From assembly GCA_040081075.1 (NCBI GenBank), contig JBEBHJ010000005.1, positions 1 to 64,000 of the forward strand: DNA of 64,000 nucleotides. Reading direction: 5' to 3'. Positions 1-8,950 of this stretch are shown one piece after another. Position 1 is the stretch's first letter, and each line of letters starts with the position of its first letter. The DNA is from JANJUB01 sp040081075. Its GTDB lineage: Bacteria > Armatimonadota > Fimbriimonadia > Fimbriimonadales > Fimbriimonadaceae. Under the pieces are notes generated by a model. That model did not search any database, was not told the origin of the DNA, and saw only the letters and a list, made by a program, of their open reading frames with translations. The translations under genes and the position numbers were made by a program.

Positions 1-701
1 GCCCCCTCCCCACCGGAGTGGAGAGGGGGTTCCCGGAGAAACCCGAATACGGCTATGATCCGCGGGTTTGTTGGATCGAGGATCGCTTTTGGATTACTTG
101 GTGCAACGGCTACCACGGCCCTTGTATCGGGATTGGATATACGTTCGATTTCAAAGAATTCACGATGTTAGAGAACGCGCTGTTGCCGTTCAATCGCAAT
201 GGCGTTCTCTTTCCCCGTAAGATCGGTGGGAGCTATATGATGCTCAGCCGGCCCAGCGATAATGGGCACACTCCGTTTGGCGAAATCTTTCTGAGCCAGA
301 GCCATGACATGGTGCACTGGGGGCGGCATCGCTGGGTGATGCGGCCCGAGCAGCCTTGGGAATCTACCAAAATCGGGGCCGGGCCAATCCCGATTGAAAC
401 CCCCGAAGGGTGGTTGATGATTTATCACGGAGTTTTGACCTCGTGCAACGGCTTCGTCTATCATTTCGGGGCCTGCCTGCTCGATTTAGATGAGCCCTGG
501 CGCGTCATCGCTCGCGGAGCGGAGTATCTCCTTTCGCCCCAAAAGCCCTACGAGCAAGTCGGCGACGTGCCGAATGTTGTTTTCCCTTGTGCTGCCCTAC
601 AAGACGGCGACCGTTTAGCGATCTATTACGGCGGGGCGGACACGGTGACGTGTTTAGCTTTTGGATACGTGAGTGAGATAGTTGATTGGGTGAAGCGCTG
701 A
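1..701 (+). CDS. GH130-family glycosidase/phosphorylase, 5'-truncated by the window edge
   Basis: The reading frame is open to the first bases of the window, so the gene starts upstream; about 230 C-terminal residues are visible. A GTG at 18 is only the first start-like codon inside the window. The visible part looks like the five-bladed propeller of glycoside hydrolase family 130 (beta-mannoside phosphorylases and hydrolases): it has a YDPRV segment like the family's EDPR, a later GAGPIPIETPEGWLMIYHG blade, and a DxxxPWRVIAR...LLSPQKPYE strand near the end. Family knowledge gives phosphorolysis or hydrolysis of beta-linked mannosides; the exact substrate cannot be read here. It overlaps the next gene by 16 nt, suggesting one transcript. 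Confidence 0.8.
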   Translation, partial: PLPTGVERGFPEKPEYGYDPRVCWIEDRFWITWCNGYHGPCIGIGYTFDFKEFTMLENALLPFNRNGVLFPRKIGGSYMMLSRPSDNGHTPFGEIFLSQSHDMVHWGRHRWVMRPEQPWESTKIGAGPIPIETPEGWLMIYHGVLTSCNGFVYHFGACLLDLDEPWRVIARGAEYLLSPQKPYEQVGDVPNVVFPCAALQDGDRLAIYYGGADTVTCLAFGYVSEIVDWVKR

Positions 702-1747
702 GAATCGAAGTCTTTGGGGGAGCTGACTGGGCCAGCGATCTGCGTGATCGGTGGGTGGAGCTTCAGGGTGAATCTGAAACGGCAACCCCTTTTCAAACTT
801 GGGAATGGCATTCCACGTGGGCATCCGTTTTTCGAGGGAAACCACAGATTCTGGTGCTCTACGATGGTGACGACCTGGTGGGTATTTGTCCAATGGTTAA
901 GGGTGCGGTGGCGTTGCGCCCGATGGCGTGCGGACCAAGCGATTATCTGCATCCGTTGGTGAGGACGGGCTTTGAAGCGCCGGTTTGGGGTGCGCTCATG
1001 GATCACTTTGGGAGCGAGAACCTCGTTGATTTGCATCAGATTTCTGAACGCTTTCCCGCGCTCAAAGCCCCCGATAAGGCCGCCTCATTCCCAAACGCAA
1101 CATGCCTCACCGTAACTTTGCCTCACGCCTACGAGACGTACGTGGGCACGCTTAGCAAGAGCCTACGCTATGATGTTCGCCGCTTGGATCGCAGTCACTT
1201 TGCCACCGGAGATGCGGTGATAGAGCGGGCCGACGCGGGAACCCTAAACCAAGCGTTGGATGTGTTTTTTGCTCAGCACCGGAAGCGATGGAAGTCACGC
1301 GGGCTACCTGGAGCATTTATGGGCAAGTCGGAGGAGTTTCATCGCCGATGGGTTGCAATAGCAGAGAAGAGTGGTTGGCTGCGGCTAAGCACCTTGATCT
1401 ATCAAGGAAAGTCCATTGGATCAATTTATGCGATGACTTTCAACGACTCATGCTACTACTATCAAGCCGGGTTCGACCCCGAATTTTCCAGCCTTTCGCC
1501 GGGCACGTTGCTCGTTGCCCATACGATCAAGGAGGCGATTTCGGAAGGAGTCGGCACCTTTGATTTTTGCCGGGGGGATGAACCCTACAAGAGACGCTGG
1601 CAACCTGACGGAGTTCACGTCAATCAACGCATCTTGCTGGGCACGTCGAGGGTTCGTGAACGCTACTTAAAGGAGGCATGGCGCATCGAGGCGCGCGTAC
1701 GGCAACGGCTGGAGGGTGGGTCGCTTTTTCCGCGCCGCCGAACTTAA
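686..1747 (+). CDS. GNAT/FemAB-like acyltransferase (CelD/BcsL type)
   Basis: 353 residues from a TTG start that overlaps the upstream GH130 gene by 16 nt. The order of motifs fits the double-GNAT 'CelD/BcsL' family (PF13480): an N-terminal QTWEWHSTW segment typical of the first half, a middle YDVRRLDR basic helix, and a C-terminal half with GKSIGSIYAMTFND, a YYYQAGFDPEF strand, SPGTLLVAHTIKEA and FDFCRGDEPYKRRW. These are the usual landmarks of the acyl-CoA-binding second domain. Members modify cell-surface or exopolysaccharide sugars, or amino acids; the acceptor is unknown. The stop codon (TAA 1745-1747) shares bases with the convergent hflX stop (TTAA at 1744-1747). Confidence 0.8.
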   Translation: MGEALRIEVFGGADWASDLRDRWVELQGESETATPFQTWEWHSTWASVFRGKPQILVLYDGDDLVGICPMVKGAVALRPMACGPSDYLHPLVRTGFEAPVWGALMDHFGSENLVDLHQISERFPALKAPDKAASFPNATCLTVTLPHAYETYVGTLSKSLRYDVRRLDRSHFATGDAVIERADAGTLNQALDVFFAQHRKRWKSRGLPGAFMGKSEEFHRRWVAIAEKSGWLRLSTLIYQGKSIGSIYAMTFNDSCYYYQAGFDPEFSSLSPGTLLVAHTIKEAISEGVGTFDFCRGDEPYKRRWQPDGVHVNQRILLGTSRVRERYLKEAWRIEARVRQRLEGGSLFPRRRT

Positions 1748-3108
1748 GCGTCGACGCTGAACTTCTCTAGCCGAACTCTCATCTCTTCCACGAGTTCGGC
1801 TTCCACAAAAATGCCGTCTTCTCGGTAATCCAGCTTCAACACCCGCCCAAAATCATAGCAACTTTGAATTAAACTCGATTCGCTGTATGGCACAAGCGCG
1901 CGAACCAAGCCAAGGAGGTCTTTTACTTGGTGAACGATGGCGGCTAGGAACTCATTGATCCCTTCGCCGGTTAGGGCAGAGATGGCGACTGAATTCGGAA
2001 ACTCGGCTAACAGGTCTTCCATTTCGGCGGGTCGACGGGCTGCCGCGGCGGCACGGCGTGAAAATAAGCCCGCTCCCGTTGTTTGGCGTTCCCAAGCCGG
2101 CATGCTTGGATCGGAGTAGGCCGGATTGAAGGCATCCATTTTGTTGAAGACCGTAAGGATCGGCTTGTCCCCCGCGCCAAGCGCGTCGAGCGTGTCCATT
2201 ACGGCACCATGTTGCAACTCCCAATGCGGATTGCTTACGTCGACCACGTGGATCGCGAAATCAGCATAAACAACTTCTTCCAAAGTGGATCTAAAAGCGG
2301 CAACCAAGTTCGTCGGCAGATTTCGGATAAAACCGACCGTATCGGTAAGGAACAAGCTGTACCCTTCGGGCAAATCCACTTTTCGAGTCGTGGGATCCAG
2401 GGTTGCAAACGGCATGGCATCGGCCAGGAGATCGGTGTCCGCCAGGCGATTCATGAGCGTTGATTTCCCCGCGCTCGTGTAACCTACAATCGAGGCAAAT
2501 GGGAAGGGGTGCTTGCGACGGCTGGTTCGTTGTTGATCTCGATGCCGCTTGACTTCCTCAATATCTTCGCTGAGCTTCGCGATCCGGTCGCGCACCATGC
2601 GTCGGTCGGTTTCCAGCTTAGTTTCACCCGGGCCACGCATACCAATGCCACCCTTTTGCCGTTCGAACTTGGTGTAGACCGACATGAGCTTGGGCAACAT
2701 ATAGGTAAGTTGAGCAAGTTCAACCTGTAACATTCCCTCCTTCGTTCTGGCCCGGCGAGCGAAGATGTCTAGAATGAGTTGTGTACGATCCACAACGCGG
2801 CAGCTCAGGGCCTCCTCCAGGTTGCGTTGTTGCATTCCCGAGATCTCGCAATCGAAGAGCGCGATGTCGGCTCTGAGTTCGCGGGTAAGCATGGCAATCT
2901 CTTCCACTTTCCCCTTGCCAACGTAGGTGCCGCGGTACGGGCGATCCAGCCGCTGGCGAATAGTCGCGACCGGTTCTACATTTGCTGCCTCGCAAAGGCC
3001 GCGCAATTCTTCCTCAACATACGCGTCTTCGGAATCATCCTCGTTCACCATAACGAGAACGGCGGTCTCCACGGGGTCTTCGGTAAAAGCTTGTTGCCCC
3101 CTTGGCAC
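1744..3108 (-). CDS. hflX: Ribosome-associated GTPase HflX
   Basis: GTPase of the Obg-HflX superfamily that binds the large ribosomal subunit and splits stalled ribosomes. All G motifs are visible: G1 GYTSAGKST near residue 209, G3 DTVGF, G4 NKMD and G5 SALTGEG. The HflX-specific N-terminal domain precedes them with GKGKVEEI, the DRTQLILDIFARRA helix and the glycine-rich GGIGMRGPGETKLE loop. The frame is open to 3258, but I choose GTG 3108: it lies 6 nt behind a TATCCT box and gives the normal short N-terminus (454 residues). A longer start would run into the divergent kynA coding region. The next plausible start is GTG 3159, directly abutting the kynA ATG. Confidence 0.93.
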   Translation of the reverse strand: MPRGQQAFTEDPVETAVLVMVNEDDSEDAYVEEELRGLCEAANVEPVATIRQRLDRPYRGTYVGKGKVEEIAMLTRELRADIALFDCEISGMQQRNLEEALSCRVVDRTQLILDIFARRARTKEGMLQVELAQLTYMLPKLMSVYTKFERQKGGIGMRGPGETKLETDRRMVRDRIAKLSEDIEEVKRHRDQQRTSRRKHPFPFASIVGYTSAGKSTLMNRLADTDLLADAMPFATLDPTTRKVDLPEGYSLFLTDTVGFIRNLPTNLVAAFRSTLEEVVYADFAIHVVDVSNPHWELQHGAVMDTLDALGAGDKPILTVFNKMDAFNPAYSDPSMPAWERQTTGAGLFSRRAAAAARRPAEMEDLLAEFPNSVAISALTGEGINEFLAAIVHQVKDLLGLVRALVPYSESSLIQSCYDFGRVLKLDYREDGIFVEAELVEEMRVRLEKFSVDA

Positions 3109-3114
3109 CCCAAC

Positions 3115-3120
3115 AGGATA
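3115..3120 (-). promoter_or_regulatory. -10 box (TATCCT) for leaderless hflX
   Basis: On the minus strand TATCCT is followed after 6 nt (GTTGGG) by GTG 3108. Transcription starting about 7 nt after the box would begin at the start codon. This site decides the hflX start. No convincing -35 is visible. Confidence 0.5.
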
Positions 3121-3145
3121 CCGCGCCCTCGGATAAAGCCCTAGG

Positions 3146-3151
3146 TATTCT
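3146..3151 (+). promoter_or_regulatory. -10 box (TATTCT) for kynA
   Basis: TATTCT lies 8 nt before the kynA ATG at 3160, with no Shine-Dalgarno sequence between. It lies back to back with the hflX box, 25 nt away, so both promoters share a short divergent region. Confidence 0.45.
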
Positions 3152-3159
3152 GCATTCAC

Positions 3160-4002
3160 ATGGCAGATAATCGCTTCGAAGAATCCATTCAGACCGATTT
3201 TGAGTCCCGCCTGGACTATGCGGGCTACCTCAAGCTGAACCAAGTTTTGGGGGCTCAACTGCCCCTTTCAAAGCCAGAGCATCATGATGAGATGCTCTTT
3301 ATCATCCAGCATCAGACTTCTGAGCTTTGGATGAAACTGATCGTGCATGAGCTCAAAGCGGCCATCGCTCACGTAAAGCATGATGAACTGGACCCATGCT
3401 TCAAGATCCTCTCTCGAGTGAAGCAGATTCAGCGCATGCTCTTTGAGCAGTGGGCGGTTTTAGAGACGTTGACACCCAGCGAATACGCCCAATTTCGGGG
3501 GGTATTGGGCAACGCCAGCGGGCTGCAATCGTTCCAGAACCGAATGATCGAGTTTCTCTTTGGAAACAAGGAGGCCAAGCTCATAGCCGTCTTCAAGCAC
3601 CTGCCTGAGCTTTACGCAGAATTGGAGGCCCTTCTGAATGCGCCGAGCCTTTACGACGAATTTTTGATGTATTTGTCTCGGAAAGGGTTTGCGATTCCAC
3701 AAGAGTGCCTCGATCGCGACTGGTCGCAGGCCTACTCCGGCAACGACGGCGTGATTGCTGTTTTTAAACAGATTTATGACAATCCACGAGAGCACTGGGA
3801 GAGTTATGAGATGTGCGAGAAGCTCGTGGATGTGGAGGAGCACTTTGTTTTGTGGCGCTTCCGGCACCTGAAGACGGTCGAGAGAATCATTGGATTCAAA
3901 CGAGGAACGGGTGGAAGTTCGGGCGCCCCATTCTTGCAAAAGGCCCTTGCCACTCGATTGTTCCCCGAGCTTTGGGACGTGCGAACGGAGATCGGCAAGT
4001 AA
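3160..4002 (+). CDS. kynA: Tryptophan 2,3-dioxygenase
   Basis: Haem enzyme that opens the indole ring of L-tryptophan to N-formylkynurenine, the first step of the kynurenine pathway. At 280 residues it has the usual bacterial length. Diagnostic segments: LDYAGYLKLNQVL near the N-terminus, HHDEMLFIIQHQTSELWMKL (substrate pocket, including the distal His), and the C-terminal block WRFRHLKTVERIIGFKRG followed by GTGGSSG, which holds the proximal haem histidine and the substrate-binding loop. The stop codon directly abuts the kynU ATG (TAA|ATG), so the two are surely co-transcribed. No kynurenine formamidase is in the window. Confidence 0.96.
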   Translation: MADNRFEESIQTDFESRLDYAGYLKLNQVLGAQLPLSKPEHHDEMLFIIQHQTSELWMKLIVHELKAAIAHVKHDELDPCFKILSRVKQIQRMLFEQWAVLETLTPSEYAQFRGVLGNASGLQSFQNRMIEFLFGNKEAKLIAVFKHLPELYAELEALLNAPSLYDEFLMYLSRKGFAIPQECLDRDWSQAYSGNDGVIAVFKQIYDNPREHWESYEMCEKLVDVEEHFVLWRFRHLKTVERIIGFKRGTGGSSGAPFLQKALATRLFPELWDVRTEIGK

Positions 4003-5223
4003 ATGCTCTCGATCAAAGATCAAGTTGAAAAGCTTGGCAACGGCCCTCTCAGCGAGGATGGGCTTCGCGAACACATTTGGCCGCTTTTTTCACGCGTTCT
4101 GAACTCATCTCGCGAAATTTACTTAGCGAACCACTCCCTTGGTCGCCCGCTTGATCAGACCAGTTCTGATATTCAGCGTGGCGTTGACCTTTGGTATGAT
4201 CGCCTCGATGCTGCATGGGAGAGCGATGGATGGCCCGCAGAGATGGGGCTGTTTCGTCAACGGATGGCGAACCTTATTGGGCTTGAGAATTCGAAATGCA
4301 TCGTGCCGAAAACCTCGGCGGGTCAGGGGCTACGGGCTGTTCTCAATGCCCATATTGGACCCACGAAGATCGTAACAACTACGGGCGAGTTTGATAGTGT
4401 TGACTTCATTTTGAAAACCTACGAAGCGCGGGGACAAGCTCAAGTCGAGTGGGTGCAACCGAATCACCACGATCAAGGAATTCCGATCTTTTCCGTTGAG
4501 AGCCTATTGCCTAAGATCATCAAGGGCGTGAATCTCGTTGTGGTTTCGGCAGTCTTTTTCGGCACCGGCCAGGTTTTGCCGGGCCTTGAGAAGATTGTTC
4601 AGCGAGCCCACGAAGTCGGCGCATTGGTCATGGTCGATGCCTATCATGCCGCGGGAGTGATTCCGCTCGCAATGCAGTCCTCGGATATTGACTTCATGAT
4701 TGGCGGCTCTTACAAGTACGCTCGCGGCGGGCCGGGGGCTTGTTGGTTGGCGATCCACCCACGAGTTTTAGCATCTGGACTTCAAACGCTCGATACGGGC
4801 TGGTTTGCCAAGAAGGATCCTTTTGGGTTCCAACGCCCAGATGATTTGGAGCGCGGGGATGGGGGCGATGCTTGGATGGAATCAACCCCCGCCGCCCTCA
4901 CCGTTTACCAAACTTCGGCAGGACTGGAGTTGAACCTCGCGATTGGAATTGCCCGGCTCCGCGAATATAACCTGCATCAGCAAGCTACTCTGCGCGCCGC
5001 CTTTCGCTCGTATGGCGTACGGCACTTTACCCCCGACGATCCGAACGCTTTCGGGGCATTCACCCTGGTGACCAGTGAGGATGCGAATGGACTTGTCGCT
5101 AAGTTGAAGACGAAGGGAGTAAACACTGATGCTCGCGGAAACGCGGCTCGTTTCGGTCCTGACTTGTTGAATTCCACCGAAGAACTTGAGCGTGCTGCTT
5201 TCATAGCCAGCGAGTTCAACTAG
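4003..5223 (+). CDS. kynU: Kynureninase (PLP, aminotransferase class V fold)
   Basis: 406 residues, starting immediately after the kynA stop. The opening YLANHSLGRPL matches the substrate/PLP-binding 'YLxxNSLG' signature of kynureninases. VDAYHAAGVIPL carries the PLP-pyridine Asp and GGSYKYARGGPGACWL carries the Schiff-base lysine. Kynureninase cleaves L-kynurenine to anthranilate and alanine. Coupling to kynA supports this over other class V enzymes such as cysteine desulfurase. Its TAG stop overlaps the stop of the convergent downstream gene within CTAG at 5220-5223. Confidence 0.9.
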   Translation: MLSIKDQVEKLGNGPLSEDGLREHIWPLFSRVLNSSREIYLANHSLGRPLDQTSSDIQRGVDLWYDRLDAAWESDGWPAEMGLFRQRMANLIGLENSKCIVPKTSAGQGLRAVLNAHIGPTKIVTTTGEFDSVDFILKTYEARGQAQVEWVQPNHHDQGIPIFSVESLLPKIIKGVNLVVVSAVFFGTGQVLPGLEKIVQRAHEVGALVMVDAYHAAGVIPLAMQSSDIDFMIGGSYKYARGGPGACWLAIHPRVLASGLQTLDTGWFAKKDPFGFQRPDDLERGDGGDAWMESTPAALTVYQTSAGLELNLAIGIARLREYNLHQQATLRAAFRSYGVRHFTPDDPNAFGAFTLVTSEDANGLVAKLKTKGVNTDARGNAARFGPDLLNSTEELERAAFIASEFN

Positions 5224-6176
5224 CCGGTTGCGATCTTGGGCCAGAGGACGGCGACGCAGTAGAAATCTTGAGCGGCATTGCCCACGGATTTGAACACGCT
5301 CATTCTACGCTGCGGAATCTCGTTGTGCAGAAGCAGTTCGCCTATCTCGGTCCCGCAATGGGGCTTGCTAACAATCCCGTCCTGGATTGCGCGAACCAGG
5401 TCACCAGCTTCACGCAAGGCGGTTTCCCGCGAGTCTACGACGACCAAACTGTCTTGCAGAACGGTCGCGGCAATCTCGGCCATATCGGGCTTGTAGGCGC
5501 CAACCGCGTTTATATGGGTGCCTGGGGAAACATCGCTCGATCGAAACAGGGGAGACTGGCTGGTTGTGGCGGTACAGATCACCTGAGCATCTCGAAGTTT
5601 GCCTAGGTTCGTCTCCGGCCAAGCCTTGACTCGGAAATGGTCCGACAAGCGGTTGGAAAACGCTTTCGTTTTTGCCGGATCTCGCCCGAAAACCATAACT
5701 CGCTTGATCGCGCGCACCTCCAAAACGCCCATGACTTGAAACCATGCCTGAGGGCCGCTGCCAAAAATGGCCAAGGTGTCGGCACTATCTGACGCAAGCA
5801 GATCGGTCGCAACCGCTGAGCCAGCTCCGGTTCGCAGGCCGGTGATGTACTCCCCATCCAAGAGCGCCAGGAGCCGCCCTGTTTGCGAACAAAACACTTG
5901 AATCACAGAGTGGATTAGAGGTTGATCAAGTTTTGCATTTCGGGGATTTAGACTGACGATCTTAACGATGTAGAACGGGTAGCCGGAAACGTAAACGGGC
6001 ATTACGAGGCTATTCGCGGACTGGTCGTCCAACGGCAAGTTGATTCGGGGCGGTACAACGGCATTCCGGCTAGAGATCGCTTTGAAAGCCGACTTGACCG
6101 CAACACACGCATCAGGCATTCGGAGCAGAGGCTCTATCGCTGCCCTCTCAAGAGTGACGATGCCGCTTAGACTCAC
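5220..6176 (-). CDS. Ornithine cyclodeaminase / mu-crystallin family protein
   Basis: 318 residues from GTG 6176, one nucleotide after the stop of the upstream gene. The family's NAD(P)-binding core is clear: DGEYITGLRTGAGSAVAT (conserved substrate Arg and Lys/Arg region), IFGSGPQA dinucleotide loop, VFGRDPAKT and AVGAYKPDMAEI. Family members include ornithine cyclodeaminase, L-alanine dehydrogenase and ketimine reductases; sequence alone does not decide between them. Being convergent with kynAU, it is not in that operon, so a role in tryptophan breakdown is only proximity. Stop codon overlaps kynU's in CTAG. Confidence 0.85.
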   Translation of the reverse strand: MSLSGIVTLERAAIEPLLRMPDACVAVKSAFKAISSRNAVVPPRINLPLDDQSANSLVMPVYVSGYPFYIVKIVSLNPRNAKLDQPLIHSVIQVFCSQTGRLLALLDGEYITGLRTGAGSAVATDLLASDSADTLAIFGSGPQAWFQVMGVLEVRAIKRVMVFGRDPAKTKAFSNRLSDHFRVKAWPETNLGKLRDAQVICTATTSQSPLFRSSDVSPGTHINAVGAYKPDMAEIAATVLQDSLVVVDSRETALREAGDLVRAIQDGIVSKPHCGTEIGELLLHNEIPQRRMSVFKSVGNAAQDFYCVAVLWPKIATG

Positions 6177-6177
6177 C

Positions 6178-6657
6178 TTAACCCGAGATGGACTTACCGT
6201 CGAGGGTAGTGGTGTTTTTCCCTTCGACTACACCCTTAAGCAGCCACGTGTTTCCAGATTTTTGCCATGTGTCCGTCGATTCAGATGTACTGACAATGGT
6301 TGAGGTTTTTTTGGTATTCGGATTGGTAAAAGTTGCCGTCATCACGGTCTTTGATTTAACGCTCGCGGTGTTGCCCTTCTCCGAAAAGCCGCCCATGGTG
6401 TGCTCGATTTTCTTGACAGTAAACGGCAAATTGAGCTGTTTCTTGAGCTTGGCAAGCGCTTGGGTCTTGTTCTCCGTGCCGCTTTTGTCTTTCCAGGTGA
6501 AATCCTTTGCCAACATGCCTCCGATCGTTTTTAAGTCCTTGGCTTTGAGGGCGTTATTGAACTTTGTGTAACTGGCTCCAATCTCAGCTTTTGAATCTGC
6601 GAATGCGTTGGTAGCGACCAATGCAGCGAAGGTGAGGGCGACGAGACGTGTTGTCAT
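6178..6657 (-). CDS. Secreted SnoaL/NTF2-like (DUF4440-type) protein
   Basis: 159 residues with an N-terminal signal peptide (MTTRLVALTFAALVATNAFA, cleavage after AFA). The mature part begins KAEIGASYTKFNNALKAKDL and continues with a short motif FTWKDKSG, a pattern of helix then curved sheet typical of NTF2-like proteins of the DUF4440/SnoaL type. No catalytic residues can be assigned. It is the first gene of a two-gene leftward unit with the cyclodeaminase-like gene (gap 1 nt). A CACAAT hexamer lies 6 nt before its ATG on the minus strand, a likely leaderless promoter. Confidence 0.65.
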   Translation of the reverse strand: MTTRLVALTFAALVATNAFADSKAEIGASYTKFNNALKAKDLKTIGGMLAKDFTWKDKSGTENKTQALAKLKKQLNLPFTVKKIEHTMGGFSEKGNTASVKSKTVMTATFTNPNTKKTSTIVSTSESTDTWQKSGNTWLLKGVVEGKNTTTLDGKSISG

Positions 6658-6741
6658 GATCTAATTGTGAACACTTTGCAGAAAGTTTGTTCGGAACTAA
6701 TTCTTGAACGAACAGCGTTTCTAATATTTTGAGGAACACAT

Positions 6742-7725
6742 ATGAAAACGAGCATTCGGATCATCGCCTTTGCCGCTCTTTCGGCATCGTTAATTTACGG
6801 TTTTCGACCTGCAAACGCGTCAAAGGCCACGACCTCCGCGGCCGGACTTGAGTGGACAAACGGTCTAGAGGCATCGGTAGCCAAAGCAAAGAGCCAAAAG
6901 CGTCCGATTCTGTTCCTGAGCATGTTTGGCAAGCTTGATGAGAAGATGCCTTGTGCCAACGCCCGGACTCTTAGGGCCACGCTGTTCAAGGACCCTGCGT
7001 TTCATGAATTGGCAAACAATGATGTTGTCTTAGGATGGGAAATGGTTCGCGCCGTGCCGAGGGTGACGATTGACCTCGGCGATGGAAAGCCGATTCAGCG
7101 CACGGTTCGAGGGAATGCCGTGATGTATCTTTTGAACTCCGATGGAAAAGTGATTGATGCATTTCCTGGAATCTACACAGCCGATGACTTTCTGCCGATG
7201 GTGAAGCGCGAAATTGCGGAACTTGCGAATGCCAAGCCTGAGATTGTGCGGGAGTTCCACGTGAAGAATCGAGTTGCGATGATGCGGACGGTTCGCGCGA
7301 CGATGAGCAAAAGCGCGATGGAATCGCCCACGCTCGATTTGATCGGTGCTTCCGCGATCGCGGGTGTCAAGAGCGAAAAGCCGTTGTCAACAGATCCCAA
7401 TCGCAGGATGTTTGAGCAAATGGCGGCCGGAATCACCGACATGAGCCTCACTCCGATGTCAGCCGAAAGGGCCGTAGGCGAGATTCTGGGCAGGCAGCGC
7501 CAAGGATTGGCGAAGGACGAGCTTGCGAAGCTGATTTTGAAGGCCGACTCGAGACGAAACATGGAGAGCGTTCGCCCCGTTGTACATGCCTACCTGGCCA
7601 GCGAGTCCGAACTGCCCACCGTTGCTCAGGCGCGCGACAATATCCTTGAGACGATCTTGAAAATCCCTTACAAGGACCCCTATTTCGGTCTCAAAGACGT
7701 TCTTCTGCCTGGCACACCTGACTAA
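6742..7725 (+). CDS. Secreted thioredoxin-fold-like protein of unknown function
   Basis: 327 residues; signal-peptide-like N-terminus (MKTSIRIIAFAALSASLIYG...ANA). Residues about 35-150 look like a thioredoxin-fold domain of the kind found in proteins related to DUF255: WTNGLEASVAKAKSQKRPIL, then LSMFGKLDEKMPCANAR, then MYLLNSDGKVIDAFPGIYT. The usual CxxC is replaced by a single Cys in PCANAR, so redox activity is doubtful. The C-terminal half is helical and unrecognised. A GAGGAAC ribosome-binding site precedes the ATG. The gene end overlaps queG by 35 nt, tail to tail. Confidence 0.7.
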   Translation: MKTSIRIIAFAALSASLIYGFRPANASKATTSAAGLEWTNGLEASVAKAKSQKRPILFLSMFGKLDEKMPCANARTLRATLFKDPAFHELANNDVVLGWEMVRAVPRVTIDLGDGKPIQRTVRGNAVMYLLNSDGKVIDAFPGIYTADDFLPMVKREIAELANAKPEIVREFHVKNRVAMMRTVRATMSKSAMESPTLDLIGASAIAGVKSEKPLSTDPNRRMFEQMAAGITDMSLTPMSAERAVGEILGRQRQGLAKDELAKLILKADSRRNMESVRPVVHAYLASESELPTVAQARDNILETILKIPYKDPYFGLKDVLLPGTPD

Positions 7726-8665
7726 CGGTTACGTTCCTCAAATTGGCTTGGGCATTTCGCTTGAGGCCCTCGTATCTGGCTCGGCGGATTGGGCTGCCTT
7801 GAGTAAGTTCATCCCACTCGGGGTGACCGATCTGAGCGAGCTCGGTTAGCTTGGGAAAAGACTTGGGTGCAAATCCGGGTTCGACCGTGTTCCTTGCCCG
7901 TAAAGGTTGAGATTCGCGAGGGTGATTGAAGGGGCAAACCTGCTGACACACATCGCACCCAAACGTCCACTCCCCCACCTGCTGACTCTGACTTTCCGCG
8001 AATGGCCCTTTGTGCTCAATCGTGAGGTAGCTGATGCACGAGCGAGCATCAACCTGCCAACGGCCCGCATCATGGATGATCGCTCCGGTTGGGCATGCGT
8101 CAATGCAAGCGCGGCAGGTGCCGCAGCCACCAAGGGCGGGTTTGGTAGGTTCGATTTCGAGGGTCGTTAGCACAATGCCCAGGACAAACCAACTTCCTCG
8201 GGCGCTATTGATGATCATCGTGTTCTTGCCGAACCAACCCAATCCAGCCGCTTGGGCAAGGTCGCGCTCCATAAGCGGGGCAGAGTCCACGCAAATGCGA
8301 AACTGAGCTTCCATCTCGTGCAAAAGCGAGGGGCTTACTTCAATGTGGTGGACTAGCTTCTTCAACTTCGCGCGCAACACCCGATGATAATCCCGACCAA
8401 GGGCGTACCGAGCAATTTTGAGATCGGGTTGAGGCTGATAATAGTTTAAGCCGACGACAATCGCCGACTTAGCTCGCGGGAGGAGATTTTCGGGCGTGCG
8501 CTTGAGTTGGAGGTGTTCTTCAAGGTATTTCATTGAACCATGGCGGCCGGATTCAATCCACTCTTTATAGGCTTCCCAATGCTCTGGAGGCGTGATCGGT
8601 GCGATTCCGACTGGATCAAATCCAAGGCCACCAGCGAAATCGAGCACCTGCTGCTGTAAGTTCAA
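7691..8665 (-). CDS. queG: Epoxyqueuosine reductase QueG
   Basis: Cobalamin- and iron-sulfur-dependent enzyme that reduces epoxyqueuosine to queuosine in tRNA, the last step of Q-tRNA synthesis. The 324-residue protein has the N-terminal cobalamin-binding region (GFDPVGIAPI, then GRDYH), the catalytic-region CVDSAPLMERDLAQAAGLGW with GKNTM, and two 4Fe-4S clusters: CGTCRACIDACPTGAI and CDVCQQVCPF. The start is a TTG at 8665; TAATAG lies 6 nt upstream. Length is slightly short because the HEAT-like C-terminal extension of some QueG proteins is absent. Confidence 0.95.
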   Translation of the reverse strand: MNLQQQVLDFAGGLGFDPVGIAPITPPEHWEAYKEWIESGRHGSMKYLEEHLQLKRTPENLLPRAKSAIVVGLNYYQPQPDLKIARYALGRDYHRVLRAKLKKLVHHIEVSPSLLHEMEAQFRICVDSAPLMERDLAQAAGLGWFGKNTMIINSARGSWFVLGIVLTTLEIEPTKPALGGCGTCRACIDACPTGAIIHDAGRWQVDARSCISYLTIEHKGPFAESQSQQVGEWTFGCDVCQQVCPFNHPRESQPLRARNTVEPGFAPKSFPKLTELAQIGHPEWDELTQGSPIRRARYEGLKRNAQANLRNVTVSQVCQAEERL

Positions 8666-8746
8666 TCTAACCTATTATGACTAGGCAAAAAAGCGCAAGT
8701 GTGGAAAAAACTTCAAATTGGGAACCCATTCTTGCGATTCATCTCG

Positions 8747-8752
8747 TATCAT
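8747..8752 (+). promoter_or_regulatory. -10 box (TATCAT) for the 8759 ORF
   Basis: TATCAT followed after 6 nt (GAAAGT) by an in-frame GTG at 8759. The spacing equals that of many other genes in the window and is the main support that the short ORF is real. Confidence 0.45.
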
Positions 8753-8758
8753 GAAAGT

Positions 8759-8950
8759 GTGGAGGAAACTCTACAACAACCTGCGCCGAATGCCGAACCA
8801 ACGGCAACGGGGGAACCAATCTTGGGGGGTGAATCGGTCGATTTTATAAAGCGGCTGAAGGGACTTTCTGGCCCGAACCCGACAGCTAACCTCGTAGGCG
8901 ACAGAAATGGTCGCGTTGCCGTCTATGGTCGGCTCGCAAGGAGGTTGTGA
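8759..8950 (+). CDS. Small hypothetical protein (63 aa), first gene of a two-gene operon
   Basis: Not recognised. It would begin MEETLQQPAPNAEP and end NGRVAVYGRLARRL; the N-terminal third is rich in Pro, Ala and Glu and is probably disordered, and a short FIKRLKGLSG helix follows. The frame is open back to GTG 8699, but GTG 8759 stands exactly 6 nt behind a TATCAT box. The TGA stop is directly followed by the ATG of the next gene, implying translational coupling. Confidence 0.5.
   Translation: MEETLQQPAPNAEPTATGEPILGGESVDFIKRLKGLSGPNPTANLVGDRNGRVAVYGRLARRL

Noticed and set aside
3109..3258. Upstream extension of hflX into kynA
   Set aside because: It would overlap the kynA coding sequence antisense, lacks a start signal, and the GTG 3108 has a -10 box at the expected distance.
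6688..6714. Inverted repeat TGTTCG/CGAACA upstream of 6742 as an operator
   Set aside because: Only six bases per arm with a 15-nt gap and no second occurrence upstream of a related gene; could be chance.
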